64,000 nucleotides of DNA, taken from NCBI GenBank assembly GCA_963781725.1, contig CAWAGV010000001.1, forward strand, positions 558,001-622,000. Reading direction: 5' to 3'. A program made the position numbers and the translations under genes. The DNA is from BOG-931 sp963781725 (GTDB lineage: Bacteria > Pseudomonadota > Alphaproteobacteria > Rhizobiales > Xanthobacteraceae). A model generated the notes under the pieces. The model was not told the DNA's origin. It worked only from the letters and a program-made list of their open reading frames with translations, and ran no database searches. Below, piece by piece: positions 32,653-42,075 of this stretch (position 1 is the stretch's first letter; every line of letters starts with the position of its first letter).

Positions 32653-34881
32653 ATGAAACCAAGCCGCCAGCCCTCGAAAGAGGAGCTTGTTGCGTTCATT
32701 CGCGAGCGCAGCGGCAAGGTCGGGGCGCGCGAAATCGCGCGCGCCTTCGGCGCCAAGAACATCGATCGCGCTGCAATCAACCGGATGCTGCGAGAACTCG
32801 CCGACAGCGGTGAAATCGATCGGCAGCGCAAGCGCCTTCACCATGCAGGCACTTTGCCCCCTGTCGTACTCGCCGACGTCACCGGGCGCGATAGCGACGG
32901 TGACCTTATCGCCCGACCTACCGAATGGGATGAAAACGCGCACGGCGAGCCGCCGGTCATTCACGTCCACACGCCCCGCCGGGCCCGCCCCGGCGAGGTT
33001 GCCGGCGTTGGCGACCGTGCGCTGATCCGCATTGAGAAATCGCACGGCGAAACTGCCGGACGCGTCATCAAACTCATTGATCGGGCCAAACACCGTGTGC
33101 TTGGCATTTTCCGCGCATTGCCAAGCGGCGGCGGACGGCTGGTGCCGATCGACAAGAAACAGCTTGGGCGCGAGCTTGGGATACCCGAGGGCCGCACGTC
33201 CGGCGCGGCCGACGGTGATCTCGTCGCAGTTGAAGTCTCGCGCAGCGGCCGACTCGGTCTGCCAATGGGCTCGGTCGTTGAACGACTGGGCTCGCTCAAG
33301 ACCGAGCATGCAGTCAGCCTGATCGCCATCCACGCCCACGACATCCCGCATGTATTTGCGCACTCGGTGCTGGACGAAGCAGCGGCCGCGCAACCGGCAA
33401 CGCTGGCGGGTCGAGAAGACTGGCGCGACGTGCCCTTCGTCACCATCGATCCGCCCGACGCCAAGGATCACGACGACGCCGTTTACGCCACACCGGACAC
33501 CGATCCGCGCAATCCCGGCGGCTACGTTGTCAACGTCGCGATTGCCGACGTGGCGCATTACGTGCGGCCGGGATCGGCGCTCGACCGCGAGGCGCTTCGC
33601 CGCGGCAACTCGGTCTACTTCCCAGACCGGGTGGTGCCGATGCTGCCGGAACGCATCTCCAACGACTTGTGCTCGTTGCGGCCGCTTGAGGACCGCCCTG
33701 CCCTCGCGGTGCGCATGATTATCGGCGCCGACGGCCGCAAGCGCTCTCACACGTTCCATCGCGTCATGATCCGCTCTGCCGCGAAGCTGCACTACGAGCA
33801 GACACAAATGGCCATCTCCGGCCGTACCGACGAGATCACCGCGCCGATCCGGGACAAGATCCTCGAGCCGCTTTACGCCGCCTACCGAGCCGTCAGCCGA
33901 GCGCGCGACGAGCGCGCGCCGCTCGACCTCAACATCCCGGAACGCAAAATCCTGCTTAAACCCGACGGCACGGTCGATCGCGTGACCGTCCCGCAGCGGC
34001 TGGATTCGCATCGCCTGATTGAAGAATTCATGATCCTCGCCAACGTCGCGGCGGCGGAAACCTGCGAACGGGCGCGGGTGCCGCTGATCTATCGCGTGCA
34101 CGACGAACCGACGCCGGAAAAACTCAACGCGTTGCGCGAATTCCTGGCGACCCTCGACATTTCGCTGCCGAAGGGCGGCGCGTTGCGCCCGGAAGGCTTC
34201 AACACCATCCTTGCCCGCGCCAAAGGCCACGACGTCGAGCGGTTGGTCAACGAAGTCGTGCTGCGCAGCCAGGCCCAAGCCGAGTACTCGGCCGAAAACT
34301 TCGGCCATTTTGGCCTGAATTTGCGCCGCTATGCGCATTACACCTCGCCGATCCGGCGCTATGCGGACCTGATCGTGCATCGCGCCCTGATCCGGGCGCT
34401 CAAACTCGGATCCGACGGGCTTTCGGAAACGACCGACTTGCCGGCGCTGGCCGAAGTGGCTGCGACGATTTCGGTGACAGAGCGCCGCGCCATGAAGGCC
34501 GAGCGTGAAACGGCCGACCGCCTGATTGCGCACTTCCTGGCCGACCGCATCGGGGCGACGTTCAGCGGGCACATTTCCGGGGTCACCCGGGCCGGATTGT
34601 TCGTCGAGCTTGACGAGACCGGCGCCGACGGCTTCATCCCGGCCCGCCTGATCGGCGACGAATATTACCGCTTCAACGAGGCAAGCCGGGCTTTTGTCGG
34701 TCACACCGAGACGCACCGCCTCGGCGATCCCGTAACGGTCGAACTGGTCGAAGCTGCACCCGTCGCGGGCGCCTTGCGTTTCAAGCTTGTGCGCCATGCC
34801 GGCGCGGAGCGCCAAAGGACTGGACAGCCGCCTCGGGGACGGCAGAAATTCCCGCGCGGCCGGAAACATCGCCGGAATTAG
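32653..34881 (+). CDS. rnr: Ribonuclease R
   Basis: Processive 3'-5' exoribonuclease able to degrade structured RNA. 742 residues. Order: winged-helix (to about residue 70, REIARAFGAKNIDRAAINRM), cold-shock domains, RNB catalytic domain starting at DPPDAKDHDDAVYA (Asp266, Asp272, Asp274, Asp275), FGLNLRRYAHYTSPIRRYAD-type signature near residues 555-575, then an S1 domain (ATFSGHISGVTRAGLFVELD) and a short basic tail. It starts 42 bases after topA. Confidence 0.96.
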   Translation: MKPSRQPSKEELVAFIRERSGKVGAREIARAFGAKNIDRAAINRMLRELADSGEIDRQRKRLHHAGTLPPVVLADVTGRDSDGDLIARPTEWDENAHGEPPVIHVHTPRRARPGEVAGVGDRALIRIEKSHGETAGRVIKLIDRAKHRVLGIFRALPSGGGRLVPIDKKQLGRELGIPEGRTSGAADGDLVAVEVSRSGRLGLPMGSVVERLGSLKTEHAVSLIAIHAHDIPHVFAHSVLDEAAAAQPATLAGREDWRDVPFVTIDPPDAKDHDDAVYATPDTDPRNPGGYVVNVAIADVAHYVRPGSALDREALRRGNSVYFPDRVVPMLPERISNDLCSLRPLEDRPALAVRMIIGADGRKRSHTFHRVMIRSAAKLHYEQTQMAISGRTDEITAPIRDKILEPLYAAYRAVSRARDERAPLDLNIPERKILLKPDGTVDRVTVPQRLDSHRLIEEFMILANVAAAETCERARVPLIYRVHDEPTPEKLNALREFLATLDISLPKGGALRPEGFNTILARAKGHDVERLVNEVVLRSQAQAEYSAENFGHFGLNLRRYAHYTSPIRRYADLIVHRALIRALKLGSDGLSETTDLPALAEVAATISVTERRAMKAERETADRLIAHFLADRIGATFSGHISGVTRAGLFVELDETGADGFIPARLIGDEYYRFNEASRAFVGHTETHRLGDPVTVELVEAAPVAGALRFKLVRHAGAERQRTGQPPRGRQKFPRGRKHRRN

Positions 34882-34888
34882 GACGCGA

Positions 34889-35668
34889 ATGATGAGTGAC
34901 GAAAGAAGCGGAGATCCGGCGGTCGGAAGCGGCACCGCGGCCGACAGAACCGATCGGCTGACCAAAACCATCCGCGACCAGTCGTTTCCGAATGTGAAGC
35001 CGCGGGATTCCGCGACGCTGATCCTGATCGATCGCGCCGAAAGCATTCCAAAGGTGTTGCTCGGCCGCCGCCATGAGCGCCACCGCTTCATGCCAGGAAA
35101 GTTCGTATTCCCCGGCGGCCGCATCGAACCCACCGATCGCAAGATGGCGGCATTGGCTCCATTGAACGATCGTCATGTCGACCGCCTGATGTCGCGCGTC
35201 AAACGCCCGAGCGCCGCCAAGGCCGCAAGCTTCGCGCTCGCCGCGATCCGCGAAACCTACGAAGAGACCGGGTTGATGCTCGGCGCTCCGAGTAAGGACT
35301 CGATTCCGACGCCGTCGGGCGCCTGGGAAGCCTTTGCCAAAGCCGGCATTGTCCCCGATCTCAGCAAGGTTCACTTCATCGCCCGGGCCATTACCCCGCC
35401 GAACCGCAACCGGCGCTTCGACAGCCGCTTCTTCGCCACCGAAGTGTCGGCGATTGCGCACCGGGCGGACGGATTTGTCGGCCCGGACAAGGAACTGGTC
35501 GAACTGGTGTGGCTTCCGATCACCGAGGCGCGCCGGCTCGATATGCCGGGAATCACCGCAATTGCCCTCGAAGAGCTCCAGGACCGGATGGCCTCCGACA
35601 TGAGTTACGACCATCCGGCGCCGCTTTACCGGATGCTGCACAGGAAGTTCGTGCGGCAAGTCCTTTAA
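34889..35668 (+). CDS. NUDIX hydrolase with an interrupted Nudix box (NUDT19-like)
   Basis: 259 residues from ATG 34889. The Nudix box is split: FVFPGGRIEPTD at about 73-83 is separated from AAIRETYEETGLML (about 118-131) by some 35 extra residues. Such an insertion is known from the peroxisomal CoA diphosphatase NUDT19/RP2p group and its bacterial relatives. The substrate is therefore possibly a CoA or nucleoside-diphosphate derivative, but unproven. The gene follows rnr by seven bases, a conserved arrangement. Confidence 0.88.
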   Translation: MMSDERSGDPAVGSGTAADRTDRLTKTIRDQSFPNVKPRDSATLILIDRAESIPKVLLGRRHERHRFMPGKFVFPGGRIEPTDRKMAALAPLNDRHVDRLMSRVKRPSAAKAASFALAAIRETYEETGLMLGAPSKDSIPTPSGAWEAFAKAGIVPDLSKVHFIARAITPPNRNRRFDSRFFATEVSAIAHRADGFVGPDKELVELVWLPITEARRLDMPGITAIALEELQDRMASDMSYDHPAPLYRMLHRKFVRQVL

Positions 35669-35763
35669 CCGCTGTTGTTTTTCGTTTTGCGCAGTTTTCT
35701 TGACTTTGCCGCTTTGCCGACTAGGTTGTCGCCCAACACAGAAGGGTATTCCGAGGACCGCAT

Positions 35764-35931
35764 ATGGCCAAAAGCGTCACCATCAAGGTCAAGCTGGTTT
35801 CCAGCGCCGACACCGGTTTCTATTACGTCACGCGCAAGAACTCGCGCACCATGACGGACAAGCTGAAGAAGAAGAAATACGATCCGATCGCGAAGAAGCA
35901 CGTCGAATTTACCGAATACAAGATCAAGTAA
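35764..35931 (+). CDS. rpmG: 50S ribosomal protein L33
   Basis: 55-residue protein starting MAKSVTIKVKLVSSADTGFY, with the conserved YYVTRKNSR and KKKKYDPIAKKHVEFTE. It is the zinc-free (Cys-less) L33 type, as expected when the CxxC pairs are absent. Ends at TAA 35929-35931 and is followed by a terminator. Confidence 0.97.
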   Translation: MAKSVTIKVKLVSSADTGFYYVTRKNSRTMTDKLKKKKYDPIAKKHVEFTEYKIK

Positions 35932-35955
35932 GATCGCGCCTGTTGCGGTCAGACG

Positions 35956-35978
35956 GGGCGCCTGCGGGCGCCCTTTTT
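35956..35978 (+). terminator. Rho-independent terminator of rpmG
   Basis: Stem GGGCGCC (35956-35962) pairs with GGCGCCC (35967-35973) around a four-base loop, followed by TTTTTAT. It begins 24 bases after the rpmG stop. Confidence 0.9.
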
Positions 35979-36300
35979 ATTTAGGACCGGACAATCTCTA
36001 GGAAATGGTGGCCGGCCGGAAACGGTGTATGAGGAGGCCACTCGTCACCGCTCCCGGGCCGGCCGACCCCACGGACCCAGGAGATGCGGCGGACCTGAGC
36101 ACCCCGTAGGGTTATCGCGCAGATTGCAGACTTCCGCGGCCTCTCGGCACGCGGCCAGCACCTGGCAATCGGCAGATTTGTCGTGTGAAAAAAGCTAGTG
36201 GAATGCGGCGCGGAATCAACAAACAATGCACCGCCAAGGCGACGGATCTCGCATCAACCTCAATAATTGCGATTAACGAGAACGGTAAACCGGCCGCCGC
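35979..36300. other. Intergenic region, 322 bases
   Basis: Lies between the rpmG terminator and the 3' end of pleD. An 81-codon open frame on the minus strand has no family resemblance and no good ribosome-binding site, so I do not call it. There is a GGCCGGCC palindrome near 36010, and an AT-richer end at 36215-36290. I see nothing else. Confidence 0.5.
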
Positions 36301-37674
36301 TCAGGCGGCGTCGGGCACAACGCGATTACGGCCGTCGCGTTTGGCGCGGTAAAGCGCCTGGTCGGCCCGCTTGAGCAAGCCGGCGGCATTGTCTTCCTTG
36401 CCGCGCAGCGCGGCGATACCGATCGAAATCGTGACCGGAATGGCTTGCTTGCCCTGCTGGATCGGGAATGGCTCTGATGCAATCCGCCGCCGCAGGCGCT
36501 CCGCCACCATCGCCGCGACCGCCATGTCGGTTTCCGGCATGACCAGAACGAACTCCTCGCCGCCATAACGGCAAGCGAGATCGATACCGCGGATCGAACG
36601 CTTGATGCGCAACGCAAAATCGCGGAGCACATCGTCGCCGGCATCGTGACCGTGCGTATCGTTGATCGCCTTGAAGTAATCGATGTCGATGACCAGCGTC
36701 GCCAGCGGCTTGTTGCGCGAAGCCGCCTGTTCGATCAGCGTCGTGAGATGGCTCTCCATATATCGGCGATTGAACAGGCCGGTAAGGCCGTCCGTGATCG
36801 CCATCTCGATCGACATCTGGACGTTGTCGCGCAGCCGCTCGGTGTAGCGGCGTTTGCGCACCTGGCTGCGCGTCCGCGCCAAAAGTTCATTCTTGTCGAT
36901 CGGACGCATCAGGAAGTCGTTCACGCCGATTTCGAGGCCCCGCACCATGCGGGCGTTGTTGTCGGGCTCGGTCAGCGCGAGGATAGGCACGTTGCGTGTA
37001 CGCTCGAGCGAACGAATCTGGCTGCACAGCCGAAGCGCGTCGAAATTCTCCAAGCCGAGCGACACGATCACCAGGTCGAAATTGCCGTCGGCGGCATGAA
37101 ACAGCGCGTGGTTTGGATCGGAATCGATCTCGACGTGATGCTCCTTGGCGAGCGTCTCGACAATGCGTTCGTAGGACGACTTGCGGTCGTCGACGATCAA
37201 CACCCGGCCGCCGCGACCGGTATCCGCCAAGGCTTCCCGTTCCGGAGATTCGATGCCGATGTCGCGCGACGTCAACGCGCGCATCCGCAGTTCGTCGGTG
37301 ACCATCTTGAGCCGCGCCAGCGAGCGGACCCGCGCGATCAGCGCGAGCTCCGGGATCGGCTTGGTCAGGAAATCGTCGGCGCCGGCCTCAAGACCGCGCA
37401 CCTTGTCGGACGGCTGATCGAGCGCCGTCACCATGACAATCGGAATGTGATGGGTTTTCGAGCTGGTCTTGAGCCGCCGGCAGACTTCGAAGCCGTCCAT
37501 GTCGGGCATCATGACGTCGAGCAGAACGAGATCGCATTCGGAACGCTCGCAGACGGCGAGCGCCTCGGCACCGTTCATTGCGGTAACGACGTCGAAATAT
37601 TCCGCCGTCAGCCGCGCGTCCAAGAGCTTCACATTGGCAGGGACATCATCAACGACGAGGACCCGGGCGGTCAT
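36301..37674 (-). CDS. pleD: Response regulator/diguanylate cyclase PleD
   Basis: Makes cyclic di-GMP when phosphorylated; in Caulobacter it controls the swarmer-to-stalked transition. 457 residues from ATG 37672-37674, near the Caulobacter length. Domains: receiver 1 with phospho-acceptor Asp53 (CDLVLLDVMMPDMDG), a second degenerate receiver (about 155-275), and GGDEF with GGEEF at 371-375. The inhibitory I-site RxxD is present (Arg362-Asp365), so product feedback is expected. Its start overlaps the divK stop by four bases. Confidence 0.96.
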   Translation of the reverse strand: MTARVLVVDDVPANVKLLDARLTAEYFDVVTAMNGAEALAVCERSECDLVLLDVMMPDMDGFEVCRRLKTSSKTHHIPIVMVTALDQPSDKVRGLEAGADDFLTKPIPELALIARVRSLARLKMVTDELRMRALTSRDIGIESPEREALADTGRGGRVLIVDDRKSSYERIVETLAKEHHVEIDSDPNHALFHAADGNFDLVIVSLGLENFDALRLCSQIRSLERTRNVPILALTEPDNNARMVRGLEIGVNDFLMRPIDKNELLARTRSQVRKRRYTERLRDNVQMSIEMAITDGLTGLFNRRYMESHLTTLIEQAASRNKPLATLVIDIDYFKAINDTHGHDAGDDVLRDFALRIKRSIRGIDLACRYGGEEFVLVMPETDMAVAAMVAERLRRRIASEPFPIQQGKQAIPVTISIGIAALRGKEDNAAGLLKRADQALYRAKRDGRNRVVPDAA

Positions 37675-38045
37675 TGTGGGCTTCCGAGAAAATGGCGGAT
37701 GGTCTCGATGAACTTGCCGACCGAAATCGGCTTCGACAGATAGGCCTCGCAACCGCCTTCGCGAATACGCTCTTCGTCGCCCTTCATGGCGAAAGCCGTG
37801 ACAGCGACGACCGGAATGCGTCGCAACTCCTGATCGTCCTTCAGCCACTTCGTGACCTCGAGGCCGGACACCTCGGGAAGCTGGATATCCATCAGGATGA
37901 GGTCAGGACGGTGCTTGCGCGCCAGGTCGATCGCTTCGATGCCGTTGCGCGTGCCGACCGTGGAATAGCCGTGGGCCTCCAACAGATCGTGGAAGAGCTT
38001 CATATTGAGCTCGTTATCCTCCACAATCAGGACAGTCTTGGCCAT
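37671..38045 (-). CDS. divK: Single-domain response regulator DivK
   Basis: Receiver-only protein of 124 residues in the DivJ-PleC-DivK cell-cycle circuit of alphaproteobacteria. Acidic pocket ED (9-10), phospho-acceptor Asp53 (LILMDIQLPEVSG), the switch threonine in VVAVTAFAM and Lys in YLSKPIS are all present. It is translationally coupled to pleD, a pairing conserved in this class. Confidence 0.97.
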   Translation of the reverse strand: MAKTVLIVEDNELNMKLFHDLLEAHGYSTVGTRNGIEAIDLARKHRPDLILMDIQLPEVSGLEVTKWLKDDQELRRIPVVAVTAFAMKGDEERIREGGCEAYLSKPISVGKFIETIRHFLGSPQ

Positions 38046-38166
38046 CCCCGTTCCTTCGGCTGCCCCAAGCCCAATAGCGGCGCACGCAGGATCGTTTAAT
38101 CGCCGCGCAACAACCGTTACGCTTCAAGCTAGTTCCAATTCATTACGGAAAGGCAAACAGGGGCCC

Positions 38167-38463
38167 ATGAAGTCGCGCTCATCGCGCTCGCGGGAAGCGG
38201 CGGAAACCTTGGCAATTCAGGCGCTTGCCTTCCTCGCCGAGGAACCGGACCGGCTCGCGGGCTTCCTTGGCGCAACCGGATTGACGCCGGACCTGATCCG
38301 CAAGTCGGCCACGCAGCCTGACTTTCTCGCCGGGGTTCTGGAGCATATGCTCTCCGACGAGTCTCTCGTGGTCGCTTTCGCCGACAACGCCGGCATTGAT
38401 CCGGCCGATGTTGCGCGGGCACGCAGCGCGCTCGGCGGTTACTGGGAACGCGATTTGCCCTGA
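38167..38463 (+). CDS. DUF3572 family protein
   Basis: 98 residues from ATG 38167, no longer start being needed. Matches the short helical DUF3572 pattern (AAETLAIQALAFLAEEPDRL, then LGATGLTPDLIRKSA and DPADVARARSALGGYWERDLP). Function unknown. It is regularly found between divK and dinB in Rhizobiales, and here it lies 26 bases upstream of dinB. Confidence 0.88.
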   Translation: MKSRSSRSREAAETLAIQALAFLAEEPDRLAGFLGATGLTPDLIRKSATQPDFLAGVLEHMLSDESLVVAFADNAGIDPADVARARSALGGYWERDLP

Positions 38464-38489
38464 AGACCGGCTCTGAAAAGGTTCGCCTC

Positions 38490-39752
38490 GTGAGTGTGAG
38501 CTTTTGCCGCGACTGCCTCGTCGATGCGCCTGCGCAGGCGGCGCGCTGCCAGGCCTGCGGCTCACCTCGCCTCGCCCGGCACGCCAAGCTGGATGCGCTG
38601 TCTATCGCGCATGTCGATTGTGACGCGTTTTACGCCACGATCGAGAAACGCGACAACCCATCGCTCGCCGCCGAGCCGGTCATCGTCGGTGGCGGCAAGC
38701 GCGGCGTCGTCGCCACCGCCTGTTACGTCGCCCGCACCTTCGGGGTGCGATCCGCCATGCCGATGTTCGAGGCTTTGCGGCTCTGCCCCCATGCCAGGGT
38801 GGTCCGGCCGAATATGGAGAAATACGCAAAGACCGGACGCGAGGTGCGCCAGCTGATGTTCGCTCTGACGCCGCTGGTCGAGCCGCTGTCGATCGACGAG
38901 GCGTTCCTCGACCTCGGCGGAACCGCACGTCTGCACGGCATGTCGCCGGCCAAAGCCCTGGCCCGGTTCGCCGCCGAGGTGGAAAAGCAATTGCGCATCA
39001 CCGTATCGATCGGGCTTTCCTGCAACAAATTCCTCGCCAAGATCGCTTCCGATCTCGACAAGCCGCGCGGCTTCGCCGTCCTCGGGGCCGATGAAGCGGC
39101 GGCTTTTCTGGCCCCCAAACCGGTCAGCTTCATTTACGGGGTCGGCAAGGCCAGCGCCGCGCGCTACGCCGCCGACGGATTTCATCGCATCGCCGATCTG
39201 CAACGGGTCAGCGAAATCGATCTCAGCCGCCGTTATGGCGAAGAGGGCCGCCGGCTGGCGCGGCTGGCACGCGGCATCGACGCGCGCACGGTGAGCGCCG
39301 ATCGCGAGACCAAAAGCGTATCGTCGGAGACCACCTTTGCGACCGACATTTCCGGCTTCCGTTCGCTCGAGCGCATCCTGTGGAGCCTGACCGAGGAGGT
39401 TTCCACGCGCCTGAAGGCCAAGGAGCTGGCCGGCTCAACCGTCACGCTGAAGCTCAAGACCACCGATTTCAAGATCCGCACCCGCGCGCGGTCTTTGGAG
39501 TCGCCGACGCAACTGGCACAACGCATCTTCGCCGCTGCGCGCGGGCTTCTGGAACGCGAGAGCGATGGCACGCGATACCGGCTGCTTGGCGTTGGCGTGA
39601 GCGCCATCGTCGACGCCCACGAGGCCGACCCCGCCGACCTGGTCGACGGCCGTGCCGCTCAGGCCGAGCATGCGGTCGATCGCGTGCGCGCCAAGTTCGG
39701 CGACGAGGCAGTCGTCAGAGGCCTGGCGTTCGACCGGCCGGAAGAACCTTAA
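38490..39752 (+). CDS. dinB: DNA polymerase IV (Y family) with N-terminal zinc-ribbon-like extension
   Basis: Translesion polymerase, 420 residues, GTG start at 38490. The palm motif AHVDCDAFYATIE (Asp43) and SIDEAFLDL (Asp136-Glu137) supply catalytic carboxylates; the little-finger domain occupies the C-terminal third. Ahead of the usual start lies a 35-residue extension with Cys6-x2-Cys9 and Cys20-x2-Cys23, a probable zinc ribbon. The C-terminus lacks an obvious clamp-binding QxxLF motif. Start choice is supported by the conserved cysteines lying in the extension. Confidence 0.94.
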   Translation: MSVSFCRDCLVDAPAQAARCQACGSPRLARHAKLDALSIAHVDCDAFYATIEKRDNPSLAAEPVIVGGGKRGVVATACYVARTFGVRSAMPMFEALRLCPHARVVRPNMEKYAKTGREVRQLMFALTPLVEPLSIDEAFLDLGGTARLHGMSPAKALARFAAEVEKQLRITVSIGLSCNKFLAKIASDLDKPRGFAVLGADEAAAFLAPKPVSFIYGVGKASAARYAADGFHRIADLQRVSEIDLSRRYGEEGRRLARLARGIDARTVSADRETKSVSSETTFATDISGFRSLERILWSLTEEVSTRLKAKELAGSTVTLKLKTTDFKIRTRARSLESPTQLAQRIFAAARGLLERESDGTRYRLLGVGVSAIVDAHEADPADLVDGRAAQAEHAVDRVRAKFGDEAVVRGLAFDRPEEP

Positions 39753-39775
39753 GCTTGAAAAAGCGCCGAACGTGC

Positions 39776-40633
39776 TCAGTGGCAGGGTTTCGGCTGCTTG
39801 AATTCCAACGAAACGAGTTTTCCGGTGGCGATAAAATCGTTGTAGTCGAGCGTCAGCGCCCGCGAAATTCCGTTGTTGTAGAGCTCAAAGCTGATTGCAT
39901 AAGCCGGAGTCTGCTCCGAGCTTTCCTGGTTCTTGCTCTTGTCGAAATAACTGATCGTCACCGGCCAGCGCGGCACGCCGGCAAGCTTTGGCTCGTTTGC
40001 CGCCGCATCGTCATGAAGCCGCTCGTTCGGCGCGATCTTGCGTCCGATCACGGTCAAGGTGTCGAACACTTTGTCCCCGGACTCCGATCCGTCGTAGACC
40101 GGAAAGTGCAGGATGTTATCGCCGGCGCGCGCCGCCTTGATGGCCCGCACCATATGTTCGGTCGGGAACACCACCTGCGGATCGAGCTTGAGGCTCCTCT
40201 CTGCGGGCTTGGTCAAACTGACCGCCGTTTCGGCTGCGTTATGCTCGGCGTGACCCTCGACGGTGTCCGTCAAATTCTCGTTGACGTAATTCTGCGAGGA
40301 AATCTTGAAGGTCCGGGCGTCTGCGGATTCCCATGTCGTCGAACGCAGATCGCTGGTGGAGCCTTTGCCTTCGCCGGAATCGAGCGCCGAAGCCTGCCGA
40401 AACTCCAGTGAATAGCCTTCGCATGCATTGCCGCTGAAATCGTAGACGATGCGGCCGCTGACGCCGGCGATCTGCGAATTGCCACGGGTCTCGGCGAGCG
40501 ACAGATCGTAGATCGCCCGGTGCGGGACGAGCACGGGCGGTGCATCTTCGGCCGCCGCCGCCCCCCAGGCCGGCGCCAGGAACAACAACGCCAGGGCCAA
40601 AATGACGTCCCGCGATTTGACCGCGTGATGCAC
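39776..40633 (-). CDS. eipB: Cell-envelope integrity protein EipB (DUF1849)
   Basis: Periplasmic beta-spiral protein described in Brucella as needed for envelope integrity. 285 residues from a GTG (CAC 40631-40633) with a signal peptide (LALALLFLAPAWGAAAAEDA). The first strand segment LVPHRAIYDLSLAETRG, the cysteine in FSGNACEGYSLEF and the C-terminal KQPKPCH give the cysteine pair known to form a disulfide in EipB. It converges with dinB. Confidence 0.92.
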   Translation of the reverse strand: MHHAVKSRDVILALALLFLAPAWGAAAAEDAPPVLVPHRAIYDLSLAETRGNSQIAGVSGRIVYDFSGNACEGYSLEFRQASALDSGEGKGSTSDLRSTTWESADARTFKISSQNYVNENLTDTVEGHAEHNAAETAVSLTKPAERSLKLDPQVVFPTEHMVRAIKAARAGDNILHFPVYDGSESGDKVFDTLTVIGRKIAPNERLHDDAAANEPKLAGVPRWPVTISYFDKSKNQESSEQTPAYAISFELYNNGISRALTLDYNDFIATGKLVSLEFKQPKPCH

Positions 40634-40853
40634 GGCTACCAATCCTTTTCGCTCTGCGCTTTCAGGATCGCCACGCCCCCTGTGGTTTCCCGTCACTTTG
40701 GCTCGTTCTTTAGCCGTCTCAATTGCGGCGAAGATAGGGACCCTGCCAAACGCCCGCAACTGATGCGGCCCCTGTGGGCCGGCTTGCATGGTCTGTGCCA
40801 ATCGGCGAAGAAATAGCTGCCAAAAATGCGGGCAACAGGTTCGGAGGACAGCG

Positions 40854-41321
40854 ATGGCCGGTGCCGTGGAAGCCAGACTGAGGGAGCTCGGTATCGCGCT
40901 CAAGGAGCCCGCCAAGCCGATCGCCAACTATGTGCCGTACGTGCGTACCGGCAACGTGCTGACGGTCTCGGGGCAGATTTGCCTCGACGGCGATGGCAAG
41001 CTTGTCGCCGCGGGTCAGCTCGGCGCCGGTGTCTCGATCGAGGACGGGCAAAAGGCGGCGCGTGCCTGCGCGATCAGCCTGCTCAATCAGGTCAAGGCGG
41101 CGATCGGCGATCTCGACAAGGTCAAGCAGGTGGTGCGGCTCGGCGGCTTCATCAATTCCACACCCGGCTTTACCGAGGGACCGAAAGTGATGAACGGTGC
41201 TTCCGACATCATGGTTGCCGTGTTCGGCGACAAGGGCAAACACGCACGCTCTACTGTCGGCGTCGCGGCACTTCCGGCCAACGCCGCCGTCGAGGTCGAG
41301 GGCACGTTCGAGGTATCTTAG
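40854..41321 (+). CDS. RidA family protein
   Basis: 155 residues from ATG 40854, with GGAGG upstream. Trimeric RidA (YjgF/YER057c) fold; members often hydrolyse reactive enamine/imine intermediates. The arginine equivalent to the RidA catalytic Arg105 is present in KHARSTVGVAALPANAAVEV, followed by E in VEGTFE. The N-terminus (LRELGIALKEPAKPIANYVP) is of the longer YjgF subgroup. The downstream phosphodiesterase begins five bases later. Confidence 0.93.
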   Translation: MAGAVEARLRELGIALKEPAKPIANYVPYVRTGNVLTVSGQICLDGDGKLVAAGQLGAGVSIEDGQKAARACAISLLNQVKAAIGDLDKVKQVVRLGGFINSTPGFTEGPKVMNGASDIMVAVFGDKGKHARSTVGVAALPANAAVEVEGTFEVS

Positions 41322-41325
41322 GGCG

Positions 41326-42075
41326 GTGTGGCAACACCTCGATTGGCTGATTACGCGTCCGATCGCCCATCGCGGGCTGCACGACGCCGATAACGGCGTG
41401 ATCGAGAACACGCCGTCGGCGGTGCGCGCGGCGATCGCCGCCAACTACGGCATCGAAGTCGACGTGCAGGTCACCGCCGACGGTGAAGCCATGGTGCATC
41501 ACGACGATGTGCTCGGCCGCCTGACCGAAGGCGAAGGCCGGCTCGACCGGCTCACCGCAGCCGAGCTCAAGACAGTTCCGTTCCGCAGCACGAGCGACCG
41601 GATGATGACGCTCGGCGAGCTCTGCGACCTCGTCGGCGGCCGCGTCACCATGCTGGTCGAGCTCAAGAGCCGGTTCGACGGCGAGACGCGCCTGCCCGCC
41701 CGCGTGGCCGCGGTTCTTGCCAATTACCGCGGACCGGTTGCGCCGATGTCTTTCGATCCAACTCAGCTTGCGCATCTACAGCAGATCAACCCTGCGCTTC
41801 TGCGCGGGATCATTGCCGCCAAATACCGGCCGCACCCATATTGGGACCTGATGCCGCCCTGGATGCGGCTCGGTATGGGGTATCTGGTGACAGCATTGAG
41901 CGCACGACCGCAATTTGTGGCTTATTCGATCGCCGACCTGCCGGCCGCCGCGCCTTTGTTCGCGCGGCATGTTTTGAGCATGCCGCTATTGACCTGGGCG
42001 GTGCGGACACCGGCGGAACGGCAACGCGCCGCCCGCTGGGCCGACCAAATGATTTTTGAGGGCTTCCGGCCATGA
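41326..42075 (+). CDS. Glycerophosphodiester phosphodiesterase family protein
   Basis: 249 residues from the GTG at 41326. Metal and catalytic residues of the GDPD family are visible: PIAHRGLHD, ENTPSAV, GIEVDVQVTADGEAMVHHDD, and VELKSRF. There is no signal peptide, so a cytoplasmic enzyme is likely. Its last four bases overlap the next gene's start (ATGA). Confidence 0.93.
   Translation: MWQHLDWLITRPIAHRGLHDADNGVIENTPSAVRAAIAANYGIEVDVQVTADGEAMVHHDDVLGRLTEGEGRLDRLTAAELKTVPFRSTSDRMMTLGELCDLVGGRVTMLVELKSRFDGETRLPARVAAVLANYRGPVAPMSFDPTQLAHLQQINPALLRGIIAAKYRPHPYWDLMPPWMRLGMGYLVTALSARPQFVAYSIADLPAAAPLFARHVLSMPLLTWAVRTPAERQRAARWADQMIFEGFRP

Noticed and set aside
32086..35142. A 1018-codon open frame on the minus strand opposite topA, rnr and the NUDIX gene.
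   Set aside because: It mirrors three well-supported genes; its length comes from high G+C codon bias and the translation has no domain.
35981..36226. 81-codon minus-strand frame between rpmG and pleD.
   Set aside because: No family, no ribosome-binding site, and composition unlike the coding sequence around it.
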